From the NCBI GenBank assembly GCA_040387195.1, contig JAZKEF010000012.1:1-64000 (forward strand): a stretch of 64,000 nucleotides of DNA. The letters run 5' to 3'. The number at the start of each line of letters is the position of its first letter. Positions within the stretch are counted from its first letter, which is position 1. The translations under genes were made by a program, and so were the position numbers. This document shows, in pieces, positions 24,336 through 33,000 of the stretch. Under the pieces are notes generated by a model. That model saw only the letters and a program-made list of their open reading frames with translations. It was not told the origin of the DNA and made no database searches. The DNA is from UKL13-3 sp040387195. Its GTDB lineage: Bacteria > Bacteroidota > Bacteroidia > UKL13-3.

Positions 24336-24359
24336 ATCCGACCTGAAATACGGTCGGAT
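24336..24359 (+). terminator. Hairpin between atpE and atpF (attenuator or mRNA-stabilising stem)
   Basis: ATCCGACC (24336-24343) and GGTCGGAT (24352-24359) form a perfect 8-bp stem with an 8-nt loop, then TCTTTCAATTTTTC. It lies 22 bp past the atpE stop inside the operon, so a partial terminator or RNase barrier that favours atpE expression is more likely than a full terminator. Confidence 0.55.
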
Positions 24360-24403
24360 TCTTTCAATTTTTCATTTATCAAAACAGAAAAAAGAAACAT
24401 ACT

Positions 24404-24898
24404 ATGGATTTAGTTACACCCAGTATAGGATTGGTATTTTGGTCAACCATCTCATTTTTGGTATTGTTTTTCCTGCTAACAAAATTTGCATGGAAACCTA
24501 TTACCGCTGCTTTGCAGGAAAGAGAAGACTCTATTGATGAGGCTTTAAAAGCTGCAGAAAATGCGCGCAAACAAATGGAAAAGCTGACTGCCGATAACGA
24601 AAAGTTGTTAAATCAGGCACGTGCTGAAAGAGATGCAATGTTGAAAGATGCGAACGATATGAAAGAAAGCATCATTGCACAGGCTAAAAAATCGGCTGTT
24701 GAAGAAGGGAACAAAATGATTGCAAATGCTAAGGCAAGCATCGAACAGGAAAAAGTAGCAGCCATGAACGAACTGAAAACCCAGGTTGCCTTGTTATCTG
24801 TTGATATGGCAGAAAAAATCCTTCGCACGAAAATGGAAGACCGCGCTCAACAGGAAGCTTACGTTAACGAAAATTTAAAATCAATCAGCTTAAACTAA
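24404..24898 (+). CDS. atpF: ATP synthase F0 subunit b
   Basis: A 164-residue protein: one N-terminal membrane helix (LVFWSTISFLVLFFLLTKFAW) and a long charged helix to the C-terminus (EREDSIDEALKAAENARKQME...). This is the usual length for the b subunit, which forms the peripheral stalk with delta. One copy only, so the stalk is a b homodimer. It ends 1 bp before the atpH start. Confidence 0.96.
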   Translation: MDLVTPSIGLVFWSTISFLVLFFLLTKFAWKPITAALQEREDSIDEALKAAENARKQMEKLTADNEKLLNQARAERDAMLKDANDMKESIIAQAKKSAVEEGNKMIANAKASIEQEKVAAMNELKTQVALLSVDMAEKILRTKMEDRAQQEAYVNENLKSISLN

Positions 24899-24899
24899 T

Positions 24900-25451
24900 A
24901 TGTCGGAACAGAGAGTAGCCAGCAGATACGCGAAATCATTGATTGACCTGTCGAAAGAGCAAAATGTTCTGGAAGCTGTTAAAAATGATATTACCGAGTT
25001 CCAGCGTATTGTAAAGGAAAACATTTCTTTACATACCATGCTAAAAAGCCCGGTGGTAAACAACGGAGATAAAATTGCTGTGTTAAAAAAAGTATTCGAG
25101 AACACATTCAACAAATTGACTATCTCTTTCCTTGCTATTGTTGTTCGCAAAAACAGATCAGCGGTATTGGAAAGTATCAGCGAGGCCTTTTTGCAACAAT
25201 ACAACGATTTCAATAATATCATTTCGGCAACTGTTAAAACTGCTCATACTATTGATGCAGTAGTAACCAAAGAAGTTACGCAGTTTATCGAAAAACAAAG
25301 CGGTAAAAAAGTTTCCCTTACTACCGTTATCGACCCTTCATTGATTGGAGGACTGGTTATCCAGATTGGCGACAATTTGTATGATGCCAGCATCTCCGGA
25401 AAGATCAATAAAATAAAACAGAATTTATTAAACACTTACATTTCAAAATAA
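24900..25451 (+). CDS. atpH: ATP synthase F1 subunit delta
   Basis: A 183-residue OSCP/delta subunit linking the b dimer to the top of F1. It starts with SEQRVASRYAKSLIDLSKEQN (the family's RYAxAL pattern) and ends with the DPSLIGGLVIQIGDNLYDASISGKI signature. It begins one base after the atpF stop. Confidence 0.95.
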   Translation: MSEQRVASRYAKSLIDLSKEQNVLEAVKNDITEFQRIVKENISLHTMLKSPVVNNGDKIAVLKKVFENTFNKLTISFLAIVVRKNRSAVLESISEAFLQQYNDFNNIISATVKTAHTIDAVVTKEVTQFIEKQSGKKVSLTTVIDPSLIGGLVIQIGDNLYDASISGKINKIKQNLLNTYISK

Positions 25452-25458
25452 TTGAATT

Positions 25459-27039
25459 ATGGTAGAGATCAGACCTGATGAAGTATCAGCAATCATAAGA
25501 GAGCAACTCAGTAACTTTAAATCTGATGTTGAACTTGAAGAAGTAGGTACCGTACTCCAAGTGGGTGACGGTATTGCCCGTATTTACGGTCTTTCAAAAG
25601 TACAGTCAGGAGAGCTGATTGAGTTTGCAAATGGCACACAAGCCATCGTATTGAATCTTGAAGAAGATAACGTTGGTGCGGTAATGTTGGGAGATGCAAC
25701 TTCGGTAGAAGAAGGTGCAACCGTAAAACGTACCGGCCGTATTGCTTCTATCAAAGTAGGTGAAGGAATGGTTGGGCGTGTTGTGAATACCTTAGGGCAT
25801 CCGATTGACGGTAAAGGTCCGATTGCTGGTGAAACATACGAAATGCCATTGGAACGTAAAGCACCTGGTGTAATTTACCGCGAACCGGTTAAAGAACCTC
25901 TTCAAACAGGTATTAAAGCGATTGATGCGATGATTCCAATCGGTCGTGGACAACGTGAGTTGGTTATCGGTGACCGTCAAACAGGTAAAACTGCGGTATG
26001 TATCGATACCATTTTGAACCAGAAAGAATTTTTTGAAGCAGGGCAACCTGTATATTGTATTTATGTAGCTATCGGGCAAAAAGCATCCACAGTTGCTCAG
26101 GTTGTGAAAACACTTGAAGAAAATGGAGCCATGGCTTATACTACCGTTGTATCGGCTACTTCATCAGATCCGGCTCCCATGCAGTTTTTTGCCCCAATGG
26201 GTGGTGCTGCTATCGGAGAGTTTTTCCGTGATACAGGACGTCCGGCTTTAATCATCTATGATGATTTATCTAAACAAGCTGTGGCTTACCGTGAGGTTTC
26301 ATTGTTGTTGCGCAGACCTCCGGGACGTGAGGCTTATCCTGGTGATGTGTTTTACTTACACAGTCGCTTGCTGGAAAGAGCTGCAAAAATCAATGCTACC
26401 GATTCAATCGCGCAGGCAATGAATGATATTCCACCTTCCATCAAACATTTGGTAAAAGGTGGTGGATCATTAACTGCTCTTCCGATTATCGAAACACAGG
26501 CAGGTGACGTATCGGCTTACATCCCAACCAACGTAATTTCGATTACTGACGGTCAAATCTTCCTTGAGTCAAACTTGTTTAACTCAGGTGTTCGTCCGGC
26601 TATCAACGTAGGTATCTCGGTATCACGTGTGGGTGGAAATGCTCAGATTAAGTCGATGAAGAAAGTTGCCGGTACCTTAAAATTAGATCAGGCTCAATAC
26701 CGCGAGCTGGAAGCTTTCTCTAAATTCGGTTCGGATTTGGATGCTGTTACCAAATTGGTATTGGATAAAGGTGCACGTAACGTGGAAATCCTGAAACAAG
26801 GTCAATTCTCTCCCGTTTCGGTTGAAAAACAAGTTGCGATTATCTACCTTGGAACAAAAGGTTTGATGAACAAAGTTCCGGTAAATAAGGTTCGTGAATT
26901 TGAAGCCGAATACTTGCGTTACCTTGAAACAAAACATGCCAACGTATTGGCTGCATTGAAAAAAGGAACATTTAGCGATGAACAAACCAACGTATTGGAA
27001 TCCGTAGCTAAAGAATTAACGGCAAAATATAGCGTTTAG
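25459..27039 (+). CDS. atpA: ATP synthase F1 subunit alpha
   Basis: A 526-residue alpha subunit with Walker A GDRQTGKTA near 173-181 and the signature PAINVGISVSRVGG. It starts 7 bp after atpH. The leader lacks a Shine-Dalgarno. No atpD or atpC follows gamma; these are normally elsewhere in Bacteroidota. Confidence 0.97.
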   Translation: MVEIRPDEVSAIIREQLSNFKSDVELEEVGTVLQVGDGIARIYGLSKVQSGELIEFANGTQAIVLNLEEDNVGAVMLGDATSVEEGATVKRTGRIASIKVGEGMVGRVVNTLGHPIDGKGPIAGETYEMPLERKAPGVIYREPVKEPLQTGIKAIDAMIPIGRGQRELVIGDRQTGKTAVCIDTILNQKEFFEAGQPVYCIYVAIGQKASTVAQVVKTLEENGAMAYTTVVSATSSDPAPMQFFAPMGGAAIGEFFRDTGRPALIIYDDLSKQAVAYREVSLLLRRPPGREAYPGDVFYLHSRLLERAAKINATDSIAQAMNDIPPSIKHLVKGGGSLTALPIIETQAGDVSAYIPTNVISITDGQIFLESNLFNSGVRPAINVGISVSRVGGNAQIKSMKKVAGTLKLDQAQYRELEAFSKFGSDLDAVTKLVLDKGARNVEILKQGQFSPVSVEKQVAIIYLGTKGLMNKVPVNKVREFEAEYLRYLETKHANVLAALKKGTFSDEQTNVLESVAKELTAKYSV

Positions 27040-27073
27040 GCGCAGGATAGTTAATTATGTAATTGGTTAATCT

Positions 27074-27107
27074 GTTAATGATGTTGAAAGATTCAGACAT
27101 CATTAAC
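27074..27107 (+). promoter_or_regulatory. Inverted repeat between atpA and atpG
   Basis: GTTAATGATGT (27074-27084) and ACATCATTAAC (27097-27107) are perfect 11-bp arms around 12 bases. The 102-bp spacer also contains AATTGGTTAAT words shared with the spacer after miaB. It is AT-rich and lacks a T run, so it is probably an RNA stem or repeat remnant rather than a terminator. Confidence 0.4.
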
Positions 27108-27141
27108 GCCATTAACACAATCAACAAATAACCATACATAC

Positions 27142-28014
27142 ATGGCAAACTTAAAAGAAGTACGTATACGCATCACCTCGGTAGGCTCAACGCAGCAAAT
27201 TACCAAGGCGATGAAGCTGGTATCGGCTACCAAATTGCGCAGAGCTCAGAATGGAATTATCCAAATGAGACCTTATGCACAAAAGTTGAACGGTATCCTT
27301 GCTAACCTTGCCGATTCGATTGATGTAGATTCGTTGAAAGTATACTTTGACCAGCGTAAAGTAAAGAACGTTCTATTGGTAGTGATTACTTCTGATAGAG
27401 GTTTGTGCGGTTCGTTTAACGCTAACGTTGTAAAACGTGCCAATAACCTGGTAAAAGAAAAGTATGCAGACAATAATGTAACTGTATTGCCTATTGGCAA
27501 AAAGGGAGCTGACTTTTTTGCAAAACAACCGGTAACCTTGAATACTTCATTCAAAGAATCGTTACAGGGTTTGAACAGCGATAAGGCATTTACCATCGGA
27601 CAGTACGTTTTAGACGCTTACCGTTCGGGCAAATATGACGTGGTAGAGATTGTTTACAATCAGTTTAAAAATGCGGCTACCCAAATTTTAACCAATGATC
27701 AATTTTTACCTATCGATGCGGCTTCCATGAGTGCTGCAAGTGGTAAGAAAAATGATTATTTGTTCGAACCTTCTAAAGTTGAGATCCTGGAAGAATTGAT
27801 TCCTCGCATTCTAAAAACACAGGTTTATCGTTCCATGCTGGATTCACTGGCATCGGAGCATGGAGCCCGAATGGTGGCCATGGATAAGGCAACCGATAAT
27901 GCCGGTGAATTATTAAAAGCATTAAAAGTGGAATACAACCGTGTTCGTCAGGCCGCTATTACAACCGAAATCTCTGAGATTGTAGGTGGTGCAGCTGCCC
28001 TGAGCCAGGGTTAA
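27142..28014 (+). CDS. atpG: ATP synthase F1 subunit gamma
   Basis: A 290-residue central-stalk subunit. The N-terminal helix ANLKEVRIRITSVGSTQQITKAMKLVSATKLRRAQ, the TSDRGLCGSFNANV block and the C-terminal VEYNRVRQAAITTEISEIVGGAAAL are all diagnostic. Last gene of the partial atp operon, followed by a strong terminator. Confidence 0.97.
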   Translation: MANLKEVRIRITSVGSTQQITKAMKLVSATKLRRAQNGIIQMRPYAQKLNGILANLADSIDVDSLKVYFDQRKVKNVLLVVITSDRGLCGSFNANVVKRANNLVKEKYADNNVTVLPIGKKGADFFAKQPVTLNTSFKESLQGLNSDKAFTIGQYVLDAYRSGKYDVVEIVYNQFKNAATQILTNDQFLPIDAASMSAASGKKNDYLFEPSKVEILEELIPRILKTQVYRSMLDSLASEHGARMVAMDKATDNAGELLKALKVEYNRVRQAAITTEISEIVGGAAALSQG

Positions 28015-28037
28015 CCCTAACTTTACACTTTATACAA

Positions 28038-28072
28038 AACGCAGTACGACACAGTTGTGCTGCGTTTTTTTA
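28038..28072 (+). terminator. Terminator after atpG
   Basis: AACGCAGTAC (28038-28047) and GTGCTGCGTT (28057-28066) pair with one wobble, followed by a T run to 28071. It closes the ATP synthase operon. Confidence 0.85.
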
Positions 28073-28152
28073 TGCGGTTTATTGTTTGGATAAACGGGAC
28101 AACGCAAACCTACCCTAAGAGTGACTTATTCTATGTTACTAAACTAACTATT

Positions 28153-29433
28153 ATGAAAAGAACACTCGTTACACTTTGTACCCTATTTACCTTGCCTGTA
28201 ATTGCTCAGGAAGCCATTCCAGAAGTATTTAACCGTCCGCTTACCGGATTTAACCGCATACGCGAAGAAAACCACTACATGCTGATGGATCGTGCCACTG
28301 ATGCCACAGGATCCAATTGGGAACGCGACACCCGCATAACAAGACTCAAATCCACCCTCCTTAACAGAATCATTGAAGACCGCACTTCGGCATGGGAAAC
28401 CAATGATTGGAAGGATCAGTTCCTGCAAAAAGACAGTATCATCACTGAGGCTGATCAAACAACCATTAAAATTGATTATAGTTATACCAGCTATAATTAC
28501 GGAACATTCAGCTTCGAGCAAAAGACCAAATATCAGTACACCAATGACGCGGCAAAACGTCCTGTTCAGATTTTTGTGCAAAGTGCCAACCCTCCCGCAT
28601 CCGATAATTATCAAAACTATTACAAACTCACCATTCAATACGATGCTGCCGGGCTGCGGACAAAAGACTCTTATCAGTATTATAACCCTGCCAGCACATC
28701 CAGTAAGAACTACACTTATAATGACCAGAAACAAGTAACTGCAACGTTTTCCTTTAATCAGGTCGGAGATTCATCGGGAAAGGGCTTTTATACTTATACA
28801 CCGGATTACCGCATTCTTAATTTTATCCAATTTTCATTTGATGAGGATTTGGGCGACTGGATGCCTACGTCAGCCGACTCGCTTGAATATAATGCACAGG
28901 GACAGATTAGTAAATATACCCGTTACCTGATGCTCTCCACTAATGGACAAAACCCCGAATTTGGTCCTTACAGCATTGAGGAATACCAATACACGGCAAC
29001 CGGGAAACTCAGTGAAATACTTACCCGCAACCGCAGCAATGATGAATGGATACTCACCAGCAACCTGGTTTTTACCTACGTAAATGAAAAACCAACAGTG
29101 GGTAATTATTACAGAAGTGATGACGGCACTACTTTAAACCCGAATCCTACATACCGGTATACTTTTGCTCCTCCAACAGGAACAACTGAAACAAATGCAC
29201 TGTTGACTAATGCTTCAGTTTACCCTAACCCCGTGAATGATCTGCTCTATATTGATTTAGGAAAGGATAGTGGTACCGCAACTTTATTTGATAATAAAGG
29301 ATCATCAATTGCTCAACAGCCTGTTAATGGGAAAACCTCCATAAATACTTCGGCACTCACCCCTGGAATTTATTTGCTCCGTCTTCAATGCGGTGATGAA
29401 CAAACAACCCGAAAGATCCTTATCAATCATTAA
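28153..29433 (+). CDS. Secreted protein with T9SS type A sorting domain
   Basis: A 426-residue protein from ATG 28153, which begins a signal peptide (MKRTLVTLCTLFTLPVIAQ); the longer frame reads back into the atpG terminator. The centre is built of beta-rich YD/RHS-like strands (YTYNDQKQVTATFSFN, LEYNAQGQISKYTRYL, YQYTATGKLSEILTRN). The C-terminal sorting domain begins ASVYPNPVNDLLYIDLG and ends LLRLQCGDEQTTRKILINH. Function unknown; predicted surface-exposed or released. It has its own terminator at 29437-29466. Confidence 0.85.
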   Translation: MKRTLVTLCTLFTLPVIAQEAIPEVFNRPLTGFNRIREENHYMLMDRATDATGSNWERDTRITRLKSTLLNRIIEDRTSAWETNDWKDQFLQKDSIITEADQTTIKIDYSYTSYNYGTFSFEQKTKYQYTNDAAKRPVQIFVQSANPPASDNYQNYYKLTIQYDAAGLRTKDSYQYYNPASTSSKNYTYNDQKQVTATFSFNQVGDSSGKGFYTYTPDYRILNFIQFSFDEDLGDWMPTSADSLEYNAQGQISKYTRYLMLSTNGQNPEFGPYSIEEYQYTATGKLSEILTRNRSNDEWILTSNLVFTYVNEKPTVGNYYRSDDGTTLNPNPTYRYTFAPPTGTTETNALLTNASVYPNPVNDLLYIDLGKDSGTATLFDNKGSSIAQQPVNGKTSINTSALTPGIYLLRLQCGDEQTTRKILINH

Positions 29434-29436
29434 CAC

Positions 29437-29466
29437 AAAAAGCAGCTTAGGCTACTTTTTTATTTT
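29437..29466 (+). terminator. Terminator after the 426-residue T9SS protein
   Basis: AAAAAGCAGC (29437-29446) and GCTACTTTTT (29451-29460) pair with one wobble around TTAG, followed by TATTTT. Confidence 0.7.
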
Positions 29467-29989
29467 GTAATTTATCCACGTATTATCCTTTTGTTGCTTT
29501 AAACAAAGTTTACATATTACATGATCAACTATTTTGGGCCAACCCGCGTTCCAAACACTCGTAAGGCCATTTAAACAATGCAACTACCCCGAACAAATGT
29601 AAGGCTAGCTTTAATCATGTAACTTGATGATAATGTAAGGATGTTTCAGAATTAATTCACCTTAGACACGCAAGCATGCGCCTCAGACAGGCATGCTTGC
29701 ACCTCAGACGCGCACGCATGCACCTCTGACACGCACGCATGAACCTCCGACATGCACGCATGCACCTCCAACACGCAAGCATGCACCTTCGGCATGAACT
29801 ATATGGCACCTCGGACATGCATCGATGCACCTCTGACGTGAATTGATGGACCTCTTACTTGAATTAAAACAGGTCAATTAAAACAAAATTTAACCGATTG
29901 TTTGGTTCATGTGCCTCATTTGAGGAAACGGTTAGCTCTTCCGTTGTCGATTGAACAGCATCCGGATCGTCATCCAAACTAAACAAAAA
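29467..29989. other. Non-coding spacer with degenerate sequence
   Basis: No protein-coding frame is supported. It contains three ATGTAAGG/CGTAAGG words (about 29560-29640) and the 21-bp repeat array (29658-29869). An OmpR-like or other gene is not visible on either strand. Confidence 0.6.
29658..29869. repeat. Array of ten 21-bp tandem repeats
   Basis: Units start at 29658, 29679, 29700, 29721, 29742, 29763, 29784, 29807, 29828 and 29849, all 21 bp except the seventh (23 bp). The consensus is CACCTC, any base, then GACACGCACGCATG. The palindrome GCATGC recurs at unit junctions or within units (29675-29680, 29691-29696, 29717-29722, 29759-29764, 29780-29785). Units decay toward the 3' end. 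No frame is open across the array. There are no spacers, so it is not CRISPR. Confidence 0.85.
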
Positions 29990-30025
29990 AACAGGCGCAA
30001 CGGTTCGAAAACCATTGCGCCTGTT
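29990..30025 (-). terminator. Terminator of the giant beta-helix gene
   Basis: AACAGGCGCAACGGT (29990-30004) and ACCATTGCGCCTGTT (30011-30025), 15 bp with one wobble and a 6-nt loop. On the minus strand a run of T follows (TTTTTTTG). It lies 19 bp past the stop at 30044. Confidence 0.85.
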
Positions 30026-30043
30026 TTGTATGAAACTCTCCTG

Positions 30044-33000
30044 TTAGTTTTTCAGGAACTTGGTAACTTTTGAAGACGAGCTTCCTTCAATTTTCAAAGT
30101 ATACATTCCTACCGGAAGTCTTTCAAGATTGTTTACTGTAACAACTTGTTGTCCTGCAATCACATTTATGGATTGCAAAGCAACTGTTTTACCGAACATA
30201 TCGGTTACAATAATCTTGATACTTTCTTCCGTTACTGCTTTGTAGCTAAATGAAACCTTATCATTCACAGGATTCGGGTACACTACAAAACGTGCAGTTA
30301 CTTCATTCTCATCAAACCTTACAGCACGTATAGGTAATCTATTAATGGTACCGTCAAAATCAATCTGCAGTAAACGGTAGTAAACCACATTTACCCCTGT
30401 GTTCAAGCGAGGATTCTGATCCATGTAGGCATAATTTGAAAGCTTGTTCGTAGTTCCCATTCCTTTTACAGTAGTTATACGTTCAAACGTACGTCCATCA
30501 AATGAACGTTCCAGAACGAATCTGTCATTGTTCTGCTCGGAAGCTGTGGTCCACGTTAATGCTACATCATTCCCTCTGCGGGTTGCGTCAAATGAGTTAA
30601 GTCTTACTGGCAATGGCAATGAGTTGTCTGAACCTGTAAAATCATAAGGCGCCAGCAGGTAGGTATATCCAAATGTTTTATTAACAGTATCTAACAGCGT
30701 TAAACCTGAATAGTGAGACCACAATGCATCTGTATCTCTTGCCGATAACATGATATTACTTTCAGCATCCACGGTTCCCAACATATCAGGATGGTAACGC
30801 ATCGTTACACCGTAATCATAAAACGATCCATCATTCGGGAATACCTTCAGCATTACGTCCATACGTTTACCCGGATAGTTAACTCCGAATCTTTCAGGAT
30901 CGCTGACCAATGAACCAGGATAATATTTTGCCGTAACCGAAGTAGGCAAGGTACCTCCAAATCCCCAGGCAATGCTAGCCACAGTATCCCCGTAAACCAT
31001 TACAAACTGTGTATTTCCTCCTACAATGGTTCCAAGGAAGGTTGCATTAATTGGTGTAGATACCGGATTGAAGTCGTGTGCACCGATATCAGGTACTCCT
31101 GTTACAGGTTGCGTACTACGTGGTTTTCCATTGATATCAATCGGGTTGTTGAATACAAATGTTGCCCTGCCGTTTGCGGCCCAAGCTGTAGGAGAGGTTG
31201 AATCGGGACGTAAGTTGGCTCCTGCAAAAACAATATCGGTATTCAATGATCGCCTGTCACTGCCGGCATTAATCATACCCTTGAAAGAATTAAAGGTTGC
31301 CGGAGTGTAATTGATTCCGTTGATGTATCCGAAGTTAACACCAGTGCTGTAATACAAGTTGTTATTCTGTCCGTTTGGAACAATAGATGCAACAGCCTGT
31401 ATGTTAGCAAAGTAAATGCTATAACCGGCCGATGCGCGTAAAATATTATTCATTACACTAAATCCACTGGAAACAAGCGACTGTACCTGCGGAGACCCTG
31501 CTGCATTTCCGGAGATTGCTAATGCATATGAGCCTGTGGTGGTCGAATTGAGGCTAATGCTATTGTTGAAAATATTAACATTCGAAGAGCTGTTGAAACT
31601 CATTCCATATTGTGTATATGAACCTGCTGCTCCTGTAAAGTTAATTACATTATTAACGAATGTAGCAAGACCCGGTTCACCATAATTATTCAACTGGTTC
31701 ACATAAACACCATACGTACTTTGTGACATGTATATATAGTTTTGACGAACTTCTACATCCTGAGCCACGCTTGTAAAATAAATACCATAATAGCCGGTGT
31801 ACGTAGGATGTGCTGTAATCACATTCGCTCTTATTTTAGGCGCAATACGATTGGCACACCAGATACCTGCATAATAGTTTTGGAAGAAATTACAAGAATC
31901 GATACGTAATCCCGGAGTGAATTGGTTGATGATATTCTGTCCTCCAAAAAACGCTCCTCTTGAACCAAATTTAATGGTACAGCCCACAATGGTAATATTG
32001 CTGTTATGATCACCTGTAGGGCAATTAATAACATCATACGCATCCGCGGTTGAAGCAATGGATATCCCTTCCAGTAAACAGTTTCTGATTTCCAGTTCCT
32101 GTGTATTGATATTCACCGCTCCATTTTTATTAATGCTGATTACCCTTCCGAAAGTGGCATTGGTATTCCGCATGGTCATGTTTCTAAACGTAATAAAACG
32201 GGCTCCAAATAAACGTAAGGTATAGTTGGTAGTGGCGCTTGATGATGTATTTGATGTCAGTGTTACATCAGCAGGATTACCGGTTAACGATTGGAAGATG
32301 ATACGATTGGTAATTGATGCCCCAAAAATGGTTGGTACTTCAATCTGTCCGTTGTAAACTCCAGAGGCGACATTAAATGTTACCTCTCCATTTACACCAC
32401 CACAAATCATCTTATCAATTGCTGCTTGGAAAGAGGTAAAGTTTGATGTTCCCGATCCTGCAGGATTAATAGTATAGGTACCTGATAACCCACTGCAAAC
32501 GAATACACGTGCAGTATCGTTCAAGTTTTGAATATCCGCAGCAAAGTTAGGGCTGGTTGTCCATGCTTTAACCGTACCGGCTTGTGTAGTTAGTGTAAAC
32601 TGCTGGCTGGTAGACCCAACACCACTGGTTGCGGTAAATTTAACCGTATCAACCATACCCGGAGCAAGTGTTCCTGTATAACTTTTGGTTCTTACAATGG
32701 TATCAAAGCTATAGGTAACGTCTACAGAGCTAAGTGGACTTGTTCCATAATTTTTAATCAGCACAACTACATCCTGGTTACCTGCTACAATTGGTTGTAT
32801 CGGTGTTAAAACTGCTGCAACTCCTGCATCTTCAGGTGGAATGGCAAACTCATTAATTCCGATATCCGAGGCATTAATACTACGAAGGTTACCGTCAATA
32901 TCATCAGGAACCGATGGTAATACAATACCTACACTATCAAGCTGGGAAGTAATAGATCTCAGGTTGGTTGAAGAGAAAAAATCAGGCATCAAAAACTGTG

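Noticed and set aside
22431..28014. Loss of atpD and atpC from the ATP synthase operon
   Set aside because: In Bacteroidota these genes are normally at another locus, so their absence here is not evidence of loss.
29658..29869. CRISPR array
   Set aside because: The units are directly adjacent with no unique spacers, the period is 21 bp and no cas genes are near.
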